NCBI RefSeq assembly: GCF_042657065.1 | Contig: NZ_JBHSNF010000001.1 | Span: forward strand, 62,001 to 126,000 | From: Rhodanobacter ginsengisoli | GTDB taxonomy: Bacteria; Pseudomonadota; Gammaproteobacteria; Xanthomonadales; Rhodanobacteraceae | Length of the DNA: 64,000 bases | Direction of reading: 5' to 3' | Shown: positions 1-8,662 of the stretch, piece after piece | Position numbering within the stretch: position 1 is the first letter of the stretch | Layout: every line of letters starts with the position of its first letter | Program-made: the position numbers and the translations under genes | Notes under the pieces: model-generated | The model's database searches: none | Told to the model about the DNA's origin: nothing | Seen by the model: only the letters and a program-made list of their open reading frames with translations

Positions 1-2
1 GC

Positions 3-584
3 AAGGACATCGACTTCGTGTTTTCCGACCTGCAGCTGTTCGACCAGCAGGATCGGGTGATGAAGTTCCACGATCGTGCGGTCGATCTGGGCTATACCGC
101 GATCAGCACCTACGTGCTGACCCAGTGGTACGGCGCGCCGACCTCGGCATTGTCGATGCGCGCCTCCTGGGCGCGGCAGGCACTGGATCTGCCGGAGGCG
201 TTCCAGCGGACCTGGCGGCTGTCGGCCGACAATTGCCTGGTGTTCGGCTGCAGCGTGCTGGGGGCGCACAAGTACTACCTGCCGACGGGGTGTGTCGGCT
301 ACCGCATCCACGGCAAGAACGGCTGGTGGTCGAATCAGTCGCCGCGCATCGAATACGTCAACAAGATGACTTCCAGCGCCTTGATCCGGCATTACGCCGA
401 TCGGGTCGGGATGGGACCGGAGTGCATCGAGTTCAGCAAGCTGGAATTCATGACCAAGCCGCATCCGACCTGGAGCGAGACCAAGCGCTACGTGAGGCTG
501 GTGATGATGCGGCGAGTCTCGCCATGGCGGAAGTGGGAGCGCGCGCTGACCATTTTCCTGCGCGGCTGGAAGCTGCGCGGATGA
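3..584 (+). CDS. Family 2 glycosyltransferase, C-terminal part (5' end outside window)
   Basis: The frame is open from the left edge to the stop at 582-584, so only the last 193 or so residues are seen and the true start lies upstream. The segment reading DFVFSDLQLFD, then ADNCLVFGCSVLGAHKYYL, then GYRIHGKNGWWS resembles the C-terminal half of GT-A glycosyltransferases that transfer sugars to surface polysaccharides. There the VYRvHg-like stretch follows the acceptor region. The neighbours (another GT2, a GT4, a Wzy/WaaL-like protein and an ArnT-like protein) support a cell-surface glycan locus. The DxD metal site would lie in the missing part, so the donor sugar cannot be inferred. Confidence 0.7.
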   Translation, partial: KDIDFVFSDLQLFDQQDRVMKFHDRAVDLGYTAISTYVLTQWYGAPTSALSMRASWARQALDLPEAFQRTWRLSADNCLVFGCSVLGAHKYYLPTGCVGYRIHGKNGWWSNQSPRIEYVNKMTSSALIRHYADRVGMGPECIEFSKLEFMTKPHPTWSETKRYVRLVMMRRVSPWRKWERALTIFLRGWKLRG

Positions 585-621
585 GGCCGCTGGCGCGCGC
601 ATCCCGCATGGGGTATTGACC

Positions 622-1476
622 GTGCGGATCAGTGTGGCCGTGATTACCTATAACTGGCCGGAGGCACTCGAGCGGGTGCTGACGGCGCTTGCCGCACAGA
701 GCGAGCTGCCGTACGAGGTCATCGTCACCGACGACGGTTCGCAGCCGGCGACGCGCGCCGTGCTCGAGCGCATGGCGCTGGATTACCCGGTGCGCCTGGT
801 GCATCTGTGGCAGCCCGACGATGGCGCGCGCATGAGCCGGGCGCGCAATCGCGCGATCGCCGCGGCCCAGGGCGACTATGTGATCCTGCTCGATGGCGAC
901 ATGGTGGCGGAGCGCCATTTCATTGCGGATCACCGCGCGTTCGCGCGTCGCGGCTGCTTCGTGCAGGGCTCACGCGTGCTGACCGATGCCCGGCTGACCC
1001 GGCGCATGCTGGAAAATATCCGGCTGATGCCGGGCTTCTTCAGTCGCGGCATCGAGCGTCGCCGGCATACCCTGCGCCTGCCGGTGCTGGCGCGCTGGTA
1101 TGCCCGGCCCGGTACCAAACGGCGCGGGATCAAGAGCTGCAACATGGCGTTCTGGCGCGATGACCTGCTGGTCCTCAACGGTTTCAACGAGGCGATGACC
1201 GGTTGGGGGCGCGAGGACACCGAACTGGCGGCTCGTGCCTTCCATCTGGGCCTGCTGAGGCGCGACCTGCGTTTCAGTGCGTTGGCGACGCATCTGTACC
1301 ATCGCACCCGCAAGCACGTGGTCGACAATCCGAACGATCGCATCGTGGACGACACCCGGGCCCGCCGGCTGATTCGCTGCGAGTTGGGGGTGGAACGGCA
1401 CCTCGCCGAATTTGCCCGCCCGGCGGTCGACCTTCGCGCAGTCGTGCGCGCTGCCGCGGTGACTCAGGGCAGCTGA
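622..1476 (+). CDS. Family 2 glycosyltransferase with GT7C-like C-terminus
   Basis: A 284-residue cytoplasmic or membrane-associated GT-A enzyme that probably adds a sugar to a surface glycan. It opens with the typical beta-strand ISVAVITYNWPEAL and carries the metal-binding D91-G-D93 (LLDGDM). It also carries GWGREDTELAARA from residue 194, the galactosyltransferase-like (Glyco_transf_7C) signature that supplies the catalytic acid. GTG at 622, with GGGG about 9 bases upstream, is preferred over an in-frame TTG at 616. It follows the previous glycosyltransferase by 37 bases on the same strand, so the two are probably co-transcribed. Its last 13 bases overlap the end of the convergent gene at 1464-2465. 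Confidence 0.85.
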   Translation: MRISVAVITYNWPEALERVLTALAAQSELPYEVIVTDDGSQPATRAVLERMALDYPVRLVHLWQPDDGARMSRARNRAIAAAQGDYVILLDGDMVAERHFIADHRAFARRGCFVQGSRVLTDARLTRRMLENIRLMPGFFSRGIERRRHTLRLPVLARWYARPGTKRRGIKSCNMAFWRDDLLVLNGFNEAMTGWGREDTELAARAFHLGLLRRDLRFSALATHLYHRTRKHVVDNPNDRIVDDTRARRLIRCELGVERHLAEFARPAVDLRAVVRAAAVTQGS

Positions 1477-2465
1477 CGCAAGGCGGCGTCCAGTCGTTCG
1501 GCGAAGGACGCCTCGTTCGTGTCGAACCACGCCCGTGCCTGCTCGCCGAGCGCCGTGTACTCGCGCTCGGGCATGCCGCTCAGGCGCGTGATGGTGGTCT
1601 CCAGCGCGGCCTCGTCGAACCGGTGCAGGGTAGCCAGATTGAAGGGGCCCGCCTCGCTGGCCTTCACCAGGATGCCTCGCGCCGGAGTGACCAGCTCATT
1701 CATCGGCGGCGCATCGCAGGTGATCACCACCGCCTTGCAGCTCATCGCTTCGGCGATGTAATGGCCCCAGCCCTCGGTTTCGGAGAGGCACAGATGGAAG
1801 ATGTGCGAGTTCTGCAGGCGGCGGAGTTCAGCGATGTCATCCAGGTAGCCGACCCGATGCTCGATATTGGCCGGCGCCGGATCGGGCTGCGCGATCGCCG
1901 TGCGAGGTGACTGCAGTACCAGCAGCTTCGGCCATTCCGGATGCCTCTGCCACAGGGCCAGCAGGCGCTGGGTGCCCTTCATCCGGCTGGCGCCGGCCAG
2001 GTGCAGGAAGGTGGCCTTGCGTGGGATCTCCGGTACAAGGCAATCGGTACTGCGAAAGCCGATGTGCAAGGCACGGCAGCCGCGCGCGTTGAACAGGTCG
2101 ACGGCGTAGCGGGTCTTGCACAGGATGGCGTCGAAGCGCCGCAGGTAGCGCTGACTGCGCGGCGACAGCCATTCCGGGTTCGGTACCAGCAGGTTCAGCC
2201 GGGCCAGTCCGAACCAGGTGGGGCGAACATGTTCCAGCGCGATGTTGATGTCGTACGGGGTGGCATGTCGATCGCCGCTGCGCAGCCGCTGCCACCACAT
2301 GCGCAGATGCAGCCGCCGGCTTTGCCAGCAGCCATCCCGCCGATGCGAACCGAGCCGGGTCACGTGGACCTCGTGGCCGAGCGTGACCAGGGCTCCGGAC
2401 AGCAGCCGGATGTCGTGGCTGAGTCCGCGCTGGTTGTCCCACGCGAGCAGATTGATACGGGCCAT
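1464..2465 (-). CDS. Family 4 glycosyltransferase (GT-B fold)
   Basis: A 333-residue protein with an N-terminal Rossmann start (ARINLLAWDNQRG) and, at residues 227-241, the donor-site stretch LSETEGWGHYIAEAM. The E231-x7-E239 pair there is the nucleotide-sugar-binding motif of retaining GT4 enzymes. The length is slightly short for the family, but both GT-B halves are visible. The start lies 12 bases after the stop of the Wzy/WaaL-like gene on the same strand, so both are probably read as one unit. The 3' end overlaps the convergent GT2 gene by 13 bases, so read-through from either side would make antisense RNA. The acceptor and sugar are not predictable. Confidence 0.85.
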   Translation of the reverse strand: MARINLLAWDNQRGLSHDIRLLSGALVTLGHEVHVTRLGSHRRDGCWQSRRLHLRMWWQRLRSGDRHATPYDINIALEHVRPTWFGLARLNLLVPNPEWLSPRSQRYLRRFDAILCKTRYAVDLFNARGCRALHIGFRSTDCLVPEIPRKATFLHLAGASRMKGTQRLLALWQRHPEWPKLLVLQSPRTAIAQPDPAPANIEHRVGYLDDIAELRRLQNSHIFHLCLSETEGWGHYIAEAMSCKAVVITCDAPPMNELVTPARGILVKASEAGPFNLATLHRFDEAALETTITRLSGMPEREYTALGEQARAWFDTNEASFAERLDAALRQLP

Positions 2466-2477
2466 GCTATTTCTGGG

Positions 2478-3746
2478 TCAGCGGATGGGAGCGTTGCGCA
2501 GCTGTTGACCGATGCTGACGGCCAGGCCCAACACGAGGAAAAGGTAGAGCGATTGCGGCATGGCCCGATAAAACACATTGTCGCTGAACCCACAGAGAGC
2601 GTACATGCCGATCACCATCAGCCCGGCGGCGGCAGCGGCGGCGACCGATTCATCCGCGTGCTTCAGCTGGCGCGCGAAGAATCCCAGCGGCACGGCGAGA
2701 AACAGCAGCAAAACCAGCAGGGCAGGCAAGCCGCCAGCGACCATTGATTCGAAATACTCGCTATGCGGATGCACGTATTTGGCGATCGCCGGGCTGGCGT
2801 TGCCGAGCGCGACCTGTTCGCGGACATAGACGCCGAACTGATCGAGGCCGATGCCGGCCAGCGGATGTTCGGTGAAGGCTTGCCATGCCATGTGCCACAT
2901 CTCCATTCGTTCGCGCACCGCGCCGGTGGTGTCGTCCGCACTGTAGCTGGCCATCTCGGCGGGGACATCGGCAAGCCGATCGACCATCTCCCGGTGCAGG
3001 GTGGCGGTGACCGCCAGCATGCCCGCGACGGTGATCGCGAACAGCGTGAGCATCCGGCGCCAGTGCCGCGAACGCAAGCCATACCAAAGCATGAGACCGA
3101 GGTAGATCGGAGCAAACGCCAGCAACGGTCCGCGGCTCTGGGTCAGCACGGCGCCATACAGCCCGATCGCCACTGCCATCGCGTGCAGCCATCGATCGGG
3201 ACGCGAGGTGCCCGGACGCAGCGCCTGCAACATCGACAGCAGGACCAGCACGAGCAGGTACATGGCGAACTCGACCGCGGCCCAGTCGCCGCCGTTCAGC
3301 CCGTACGGGCGATCGACACCTTGCACGTAGCGCTGGAACAGGCACGTCGCGCCGAGCAGCACCGTGGTCAGGCTGAAGCCGATCGCGATCACACGCTGCT
3401 TCAGCGGCAAGGTGAATGCGGCGGCGATGGCCAGGAACAACAACGTCTGTGCCGGCAGGTCGAGTGTCGACCACGCCAGGCGATGGCCCAGGAAATTGCC
3501 GATGTCGTACAGCAGCCGCAGCAGGCAGACCGCGGCGACAGGCCAGGCCACGCGCCAGGCGAGCCGGGTTTCCCTGCGGGTGATCAAGGCCGCGATGCCG
3601 ATCAGGAAAGCCACTGCCATCGGTGCGGTCTTGAGACGCATGGATAGCGCAAAACACAGCGGCATCATTGCCAGCAGCAGCGAAACCACCCAGATTTGCC
3701 GTGAAACCGGAAAAGCGCGCACATCATGTACCTGTCTAACCAGCAT
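2478..3746 (-). CDS. O-antigen ligase/polymerase family membrane protein (Wzy/WaaL-like)
   Basis: A 422-residue polytopic inner-membrane protein of about 10-12 hydrophobic segments. Between two late segments lies a large periplasmic loop holding HPLAGIGLDQFGVY and, a little further on, YVHPHSEYFE. This GxG plus HpHn pattern is the hallmark of the Wzy_C/O-antigen ligase superfamily, which polymerises or ligates lipid-linked glycans at the periplasmic face. The ATG at 3746 has a strong Shine-Dalgarno (AAGAAGGGA). An upstream in-frame ATG at 3815 would add 23 unlikely residues. Ligase and polymerase cannot be told apart by motif alone; the neighbouring glycosyltransferases fit either. Confidence 0.82.
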   Translation of the reverse strand: MLVRQVHDVRAFPVSRQIWVVSLLLAMMPLCFALSMRLKTAPMAVAFLIGIAALITRRETRLAWRVAWPVAAVCLLRLLYDIGNFLGHRLAWSTLDLPAQTLLFLAIAAAFTLPLKQRVIAIGFSLTTVLLGATCLFQRYVQGVDRPYGLNGGDWAAVEFAMYLLVLVLLSMLQALRPGTSRPDRWLHAMAVAIGLYGAVLTQSRGPLLAFAPIYLGLMLWYGLRSRHWRRMLTLFAITVAGMLAVTATLHREMVDRLADVPAEMASYSADDTTGAVRERMEMWHMAWQAFTEHPLAGIGLDQFGVYVREQVALGNASPAIAKYVHPHSEYFESMVAGGLPALLVLLLFLAVPLGFFARQLKHADESVAAAAAAGLMVIGMYALCGFSDNVFYRAMPQSLYLFLVLGLAVSIGQQLRNAPIR

Positions 3747-3891
3747 GGATTCCCTTCTTGCAATGCTATCCGGCCAGTGTCCTCCGCGTGGCGCGCGCGC
3801 GAAACATCGTAACACCGAGGTTCATCCTTCTTGTGGCCGACACCGGTGCGAACGCAAATTGTTGCGCTTGCAGGGGAGGCACGGCCCCATG

Positions 3892-5607
3892 CTAAGGCGT
3901 GTCGTCCTCGTCCGTGCCCGCTCCGGGGGTACAGCCGGGGATTACCGCATCGGCCCTGAACATCCACCATTCCCGCCGATTGGCGTGGCCGACATGGATG
4001 GCATGGTGGCGATCCACGCATGAACCCATCGCCTCGTCGAGGCTGAAGATCCAGCGCTGCGCGGGAGCCTGCCGCAACCAGGTGATGGCGTCGGCATATT
4101 GCTGCGGCCACGGTTTGAGGAAGCCGAATTCGGCGACCGGCCCCTGTGCCATCAGCAGGTTCTGTTCCTTCCAGGCGAGCAGGCCGATCGTGGCGTCCGG
4201 TCCGGCGATGCCGCGGGCCTTTGCCATCACGTCGTATGCCGAACGATCGCCGTTGAGCATCGGATAACCCCACAGGCCGTAAAGCCCCCACAGCACGCCG
4301 GCAAACAGCAGCCAGCCCAGTGGCGCGCGGCGCACCCGGGTGGACGCGACGATCAACAGCCCGGCCACACCCACGCTCAGCAGCAGCCACCAGATCTGCG
4401 GATCCAGGCTTTGCTCGATGCGGCCGGCCCAGGCGGGATGTCGATGGAGTGCCAGTGCGGCGGCGAGAGTCAGGGCGCCGGACAGCAGCGCGGTCAAGCC
4501 GAATACCGTCGCGCGCACGTCGCGTCGGCGCAGCAGGCCCGGCAGCAGAGGCGCCAGGGCCAGCGCCATCATCGGCAGGGCCGGCAGAATGTAGACGTCG
4601 CGCTTGCCTGGACTGAACGAGAAGAACAGCACGATCAGCACGATCCAGCCCAGTGGCAACAGGAACCGCGCATCGTGTCGCTTCAGACGCCGCCACCAGG
4701 CAGGCAGGGCCCACGGCAGCAGCAGGGACAGCGGCAACCAGTCGGCTGCGATGATGCCGAGGAAATAGAACGGCGAATGGAAGTGCCCGCTTGGCGTGGC
4801 GTAGCGATGGACGGTCTGCCCGAACAGGATGTTCTGCACGTAGGCGGCGTGTTGCGGGTCACCGTCGGCGCGAGCGGTCAGCAGCATCGGCAGCAGCCAG
4901 CCCAGGATCGGCACGAGGAACAGCGCCAGTCCGCCGGCCCAGCGCCATCCGCCGACGGGCAGTGCGAGCCGATGCCAGCCGCGCCGCCGCGCGAACAGAT
5001 ACGGAATCAGCATCAGCAACGCCAGCACGCCGACGCCCTTGGTCGCCACGCCGACGCCGGCGAAGAAGCAGCCGACCGCAAACCAGCGCCACGCCGGCCC
5101 CAGCAGCAGATGGCGCAGCAGGCCGTAATTGGCCAGGGTGATCCAGCCCAGCAACAGCGGGTCGATCTGCGCATTGCGCATCTGGTAGGTGAAGTGGATG
5201 GTGAGCAGCAGCGCGGTGGCGGCCAGCAGCGCGCTGCGGTGATTCCACAGCCGTCGCGCCAGGTCATAGACCAGCGCCAGAGCCACCAGCCCGGCCGCCA
5301 GCGACGGCAGCAGGAATGCCACCCGCCAGTTGCCCACCACGAGATAGGCCAGAGCCTGCAGCCACATGAATATCGGTGGCTTGTCCGGATACAGCTCGTG
5401 GCCACGATGCGGGAACAGCCACTGGCCGTGTTCGACCATGAGCCGCGCGACCAGCGCAAAGCGCGGCTCGTCGGACGGCCAGGGATCGCGCAGGCCGATG
5501 CCCAGACCGAGCAGCAGCAGGGCGAACACGCCGAACAGCAGCAGCTCCCAGCGGGCGTCGCGCAACCACAGCGGGCGTGCGCGGGAGAGGGGTAAACAAG
5601 GCTTCAC
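3892..5607 (-). CDS. ArnT/PMT-family glycosyltransferase (GT39/GT83-like)
   Basis: A 571-residue integral membrane enzyme of the GT-C class, close in length to ArnT (about 550). After the first membrane segment comes DPWPSDEPRFALVARLM with the conserved acidic pair, followed by HELYPDKPPIFMWLQALAYL, the signature of the ArnT/PMT N-terminal region. Many hydrophobic helices follow, with a short C-terminal soluble tail. Such enzymes move a sugar from a polyprenyl-phosphate carrier to lipid A or another periplasmic acceptor. The start is GTG at 5607, and no ATG lies nearby in frame. The surrounding surface-glycan genes support a role in envelope modification. Whether the sugar is aminoarabinose is unknown, because no arn synthesis genes are present here. 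Confidence 0.82.
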   Translation of the reverse strand: MKPCLPLSRARPLWLRDARWELLLFGVFALLLLGLGIGLRDPWPSDEPRFALVARLMVEHGQWLFPHRGHELYPDKPPIFMWLQALAYLVVGNWRVAFLLPSLAAGLVALALVYDLARRLWNHRSALLAATALLLTIHFTYQMRNAQIDPLLLGWITLANYGLLRHLLLGPAWRWFAVGCFFAGVGVATKGVGVLALLMLIPYLFARRRGWHRLALPVGGWRWAGGLALFLVPILGWLLPMLLTARADGDPQHAAYVQNILFGQTVHRYATPSGHFHSPFYFLGIIAADWLPLSLLLPWALPAWWRRLKRHDARFLLPLGWIVLIVLFFSFSPGKRDVYILPALPMMALALAPLLPGLLRRRDVRATVFGLTALLSGALTLAAALALHRHPAWAGRIEQSLDPQIWWLLLSVGVAGLLIVASTRVRRAPLGWLLFAGVLWGLYGLWGYPMLNGDRSAYDVMAKARGIAGPDATIGLLAWKEQNLLMAQGPVAEFGFLKPWPQQYADAITWLRQAPAQRWIFSLDEAMGSCVDRHHAIHVGHANRREWWMFRADAVIPGCTPGAGTDEDDTP

Positions 5608-5699
5608 GGGCGGTCGTTCCGTCGGCGGCGTTCAATGCTGCCAAGCATAGCCGGGCTGGCCGGCATCATCAGCGCCGGCATGTACTGTCGGCGCCGGGT

Positions 5700-7001
5700 T
5701 CAGCGCAGTTTCTGCAACACCGCGTAATACATGCCGTCCAGGTCATCGTCCCCGGGCAGGATCTGCCACCCGGTCGCGGCGGCCCGGCCTGCCGGCAGGC
5801 TGAACGCCACGGCCTGGGCGTCGGGCTGGGCTGCCAGCAGTTCGTCGACGATGGCCTCGTTCTCTGCGCGCAGCACCGAGCAGGTGATGTAGACCAGCCG
5901 CCCCCCCGGCGCCAGCAGTGGCCACAGCGCGGACAGGATGCGCCGCTGCTGCAGGTGCATGGCGCCGATATCGCGTTCGCGCCGATGCAGCCGCACATCC
6001 GGCCGTCGCCGCAATACGCCGGTGGCCGAGCAGGGCGCGTCGATCAGGATGCGATCGAACGGTTGGCCCTTCCACCAGCCTTTGGGCGCTCCGGCGTCGC
6101 CGATCACCAGTTTCGCATTCAGGCGCAGCCGCATCAGGTTCTGCCGGATGCGTTCCGCGCGAGCGGCATCCATCTCCAGCGCGGTCAGGTCGATGTCAGC
6201 GCGTTCCAGCAGGTGGCAGGCCTTGCCGCCCGGCGCGGCGCAGGCATCGAGCACGCGCAGGCCGTCGCGGAGATCGGCCAGGTCGGCAGCGACCTGGGCT
6301 GCGCCGTCCTGCACGGCAAACAGGCCGTCCTCGAAGCCGGGCATGCGGGTGACGTCGGTGCTGTGCGGCAGCACCAGCGCGTCGCTCAGCCACGGATGCG
6401 CGAGGGCCGCATAACCGGCGGCCTGCAACTGTTCGATCAACGCCGCGCGCTCGCTGCGCTGGCGATTCACCCGCAGCATCAGCGAGGGTTCGCGGTTGTC
6501 GGCGGCCATCACGGCGTCGGCCTGCGCCGGCCAGTCACGCTGCAGCGCCGCGGCCAGCCATGCCGGATGCGCGTGGCGGGTCTGCGGCCTGGCATCGAGC
6601 CGGGCCAGCAGGGTCTCGCGTTCACGCTGCCAGCGGCGCAACACGGCATTGACCAGCCCGGCCAGCTGCGGCCGTTTCAACGCGCGCACCGCTTCGACCG
6701 TGGCGGCCACGGCGGCGTAGTCCTGCAGTTCGAGGATCTCCAGTTGCACCAGGCCCAGCACCAGCAGCGCGTGCACGGCAGGATCCTTGTGGCGCAGGGA
6801 CTTCTCCAGCAGGCCGTCGACCGCGGCATCGAAGCGCAGCCACCAGCGCGCACCCTCGCTGAGCAAGGCCATCAGCAGGGCGCGGTCCCTCGGGTCGGCC
6901 AGCCGGGGGGCGGAGCGTTCCATCACGTCGCGCAGCGAGGCGCCGCGCAGCGCGATCTCCGCCAGTCCCCTGGCAGCCAGGGCGCGGGTGTCGACCTTCA
7001 T
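5700..7001 (-). CDS. rsmB: 16S rRNA (cytosine-967-C5)-methyltransferase
   Basis: RsmB methylates C967 of 16S rRNA using S-adenosylmethionine. The 433-residue product has the expected N-terminal NusB-like RNA-binding domain (about 1-140) and a Rossmann methyltransferase domain. The latter contains motif I DACAAPGGKACHL (252-264), motif IV DAPCS with Cys324, and motif VI YITCS with the catalytic nucleophile Cys374. It lies 25 bases downstream of fmt on the same strand, matching the def-fmt-rsmB order of many gammaproteobacteria, so an operon is likely. Length and all key residues are intact. Confidence 0.96.
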   Translation of the reverse strand: MKVDTRALAARGLAEIALRGASLRDVMERSAPRLADPRDRALLMALLSEGARWWLRFDAAVDGLLEKSLRHKDPAVHALLVLGLVQLEILELQDYAAVAATVEAVRALKRPQLAGLVNAVLRRWQRERETLLARLDARPQTRHAHPAWLAAALQRDWPAQADAVMAADNREPSLMLRVNRQRSERAALIEQLQAAGYAALAHPWLSDALVLPHSTDVTRMPGFEDGLFAVQDGAAQVAADLADLRDGLRVLDACAAPGGKACHLLERADIDLTALEMDAARAERIRQNLMRLRLNAKLVIGDAGAPKGWWKGQPFDRILIDAPCSATGVLRRRPDVRLHRRERDIGAMHLQQRRILSALWPLLAPGGRLVYITCSVLRAENEAIVDELLAAQPDAQAVAFSLPAGRAAATGWQILPGDDDLDGMYYAVLQKLR

Positions 7002-7026
7002 CGGAAGAAGCCCATCGGGTCAGCCC

Positions 7027-7968
7027 TCATCCGGCGCGGCGCAAGTCGGGTCGGGCATTGAGATAGTCCGCGGCGCTGATGCGTTTGCCACCGGCGCGCT
7101 GCAGCGCGGTGATGCGCAGTACGCCGGTGCCGCAGGCGAGTTCGATACCGTCGCGCCCGGCTTTCAGCAGGCTGCCGGGCGCGGCGTGGTGATCGAGCGC
7201 GAGCGCCTGCGCGGCCCAGATCCGCAACGGCTCCCCGGCGATCTCGCCTTCGGCCACCGGCCACGGGTCGAACGCGCGCACCTGGCGTTCCAGCTCGATC
7301 GCCGGACGGCTGAAATCGAGCTTCGCCTCGGCCTTGTCCAGCTTGTGCGCGTAGGTGACGCCTTCGTCCGGCTGAGCGGTGGCGGTCAGCGTTTCACCGG
7401 CCAGCGTGCGTCGCAGGCCCTCGGCCAGCAGCTCGGCGCCCAGGGCGGACAGGCGGTCATGCAGCGAGCCGCCGGTTTCGACGGAGGCAATCGGCGTGCG
7501 CCGTTGCAGCAATACCGGGCCGGTATCCAGGCCGGCCTCCATCTGCATCAGGTCGACGCCGCTTTCGGCATCGCCGGCGAGGATGGCGCGCTGCACCGGC
7601 GCCGCACCGCGCCAGCGCGGCAGCAGGCTGGCGTGCACGTTCCAGCAGCCGAGTCGCGGGATCGCCAGCACCTTGCGCGGCAGGATCAGTCCGTAGGCGA
7701 CCACGACCAGCAGGTCCGGCCGGTACGCGGCCAGCGTCTGTTGCGCCTCGGCGGACTTCAGCGACTCGGGCTGCTCGACCGCGATACCGGCGGCCAGGGC
7801 GGCCTGCTTGACCGGGCTCGGGGTCAGCTTGCGTCCGCGGCCGGCGGGGCGGTCGGGCTGGGTATAGACGGCGACGACCTCGGCGCCGCTGGCGCGGCAG
7901 GCCTCGAGGCAGGGCACGGCGAACTCGGGAGTGCCGGCGAATACCAGCCGCAACGGGCGGTTGTTCAA
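7027..7968 (-). CDS. fmt: Methionyl-tRNA formyltransferase
   Basis: Fmt formylates initiator Met-tRNA with 10-formyltetrahydrofolate. The protein starts NNRPLRLVFAGTPEFAVP and carries HASLLPRWRGAAPVQ, including the folate-site SLLP and the catalytic Asn/His region. These are followed by the C-terminal OB-like tRNA-binding domain. I place the start at TTG 7968 (313 residues, E. coli 315). Its T-TGA overlap with the stop of def implies translational coupling. The longer open frame reaching 8088 would add 40 residues with no family similarity and lies inside def. Confidence 0.94.
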   Translation of the reverse strand: MNNRPLRLVFAGTPEFAVPCLEACRASGAEVVAVYTQPDRPAGRGRKLTPSPVKQAALAAGIAVEQPESLKSAEAQQTLAAYRPDLLVVVAYGLILPRKVLAIPRLGCWNVHASLLPRWRGAAPVQRAILAGDAESGVDLMQMEAGLDTGPVLLQRRTPIASVETGGSLHDRLSALGAELLAEGLRRTLAGETLTATAQPDEGVTYAHKLDKAEAKLDFSRPAIELERQVRAFDPWPVAEGEIAGEPLRIWAAQALALDHHAAPGSLLKAGRDGIELACGTGVLRITALQRAGGKRISAADYLNARPDLRRAG

Positions 7969-8474
7969 ACCGCTGCCGCCTGCTTGCGCTGCTTGTCCAG
8001 TCGCTTCAACAGCAGTGCGCGTTTCAGCGACGACAGGTAGTCGACGAACACCTTGCCTTCCAGATGATCCATCTCGTGCTGGATGCACACCGCCAGCGGG
8101 CCCTCGGCCTCGACGATGACCTCCTTGCCATCGACGTCCTGCGCTTTCACCCTGACCTTCAGTGCACGGGTGACATCGGCGTACAGGCCCGGAAACGACA
8201 GGCAGCCCTCCTGATAGACCTGCGAGCCTTCCTTTTCGAGGATCTGCGCGTTGATCAGCGCCAGTGGCTGCTTGCGGTCGTCACTCATGTCGGCGACCAG
8301 CACGCGCCGGTGCACGTTGACCTGGGTCGCGGCGAGGCCGACACCATTGGCGGCATACATGGTTTCGAACAGGTCGGCGACGAACTGCTTGAGTTCGGCG
8401 TCGAACACACGCACCGGTTCGGCGCGGGTGCGCAGGCGGGGGTCGGGAAATTCGAGTATGGAAAGGACGGACAT
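7965..8474 (-). CDS. def: Peptide deformylase
   Basis: Def removes the N-formyl group from nascent proteins. The 169-residue protein shows all three family motifs: GVGLAATQ (44-51), EGCLS with metal ligand Cys91, and HEMDH (133-137) with ligands His133 and His137 and catalytic Glu134. The start is ATG 8474 (MSVLSILEFPDPRL); an upstream in-frame ATG at 8549 would add 25 unlikely residues. It is first of the def-fmt-rsmB transcription unit, whose stop and next start overlap, and it is divergent from the LysM gene across about 190 bases that hold both promoters. Confidence 0.96.
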   Translation of the reverse strand: MSVLSILEFPDPRLRTRAEPVRVFDAELKQFVADLFETMYAANGVGLAATQVNVHRRVLVADMSDDRKQPLALINAQILEKEGSQVYQEGCLSFPGLYADVTRALKVRVKAQDVDGKEVIVEAEGPLAVCIQHEMDHLEGKVFVDYLSSLKRALLLKRLDKQRKQAAAV

Positions 8475-8547
8475 GGATTTCACCTCGGCGCCGGAATTGC
8501 GGGCGATTTGGTAAAAAGCCACCCCGGTGCGATCTAGAATGTGCATC

Positions 8548-8553
8548 ATTGTA
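8548..8553 (-). promoter_or_regulatory. Possible -10 box for def-fmt-rsmB
   Basis: On the minus strand this hexamer reads TACAAT, five of six matches to TATAAT, about 75 bases before the def start. No convincing -35 is seen 17 bases upstream (CTGCAC). It is a weak prediction based on sequence alone. Confidence 0.3.
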
Positions 8554-8600
8554 CGTCGGCAAGCACGCGAGTGCAGACGATTTTTGCCAACTCGCGCCTG

Positions 8601-8628
8601 TTGCGCGGGTTAACCATTCGGTTACACT
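8601..8628 (+). promoter_or_regulatory. Predicted sigma-70 promoter for the LysM-protein gene
   Basis: TTGCGC at 8601-8606 and TACACT at 8623-8628 are separated by 16 bases, each with four of six consensus matches. The start of transcription would fall near 8635, giving a 5' leader of about 28 bases before the ATG at 8663. No operator-like repeat stands out. Confidence 0.45.
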
Positions 8629-8662
8629 CGACCGAGCATCTGGGGAAGGGGGATTCCCGCCA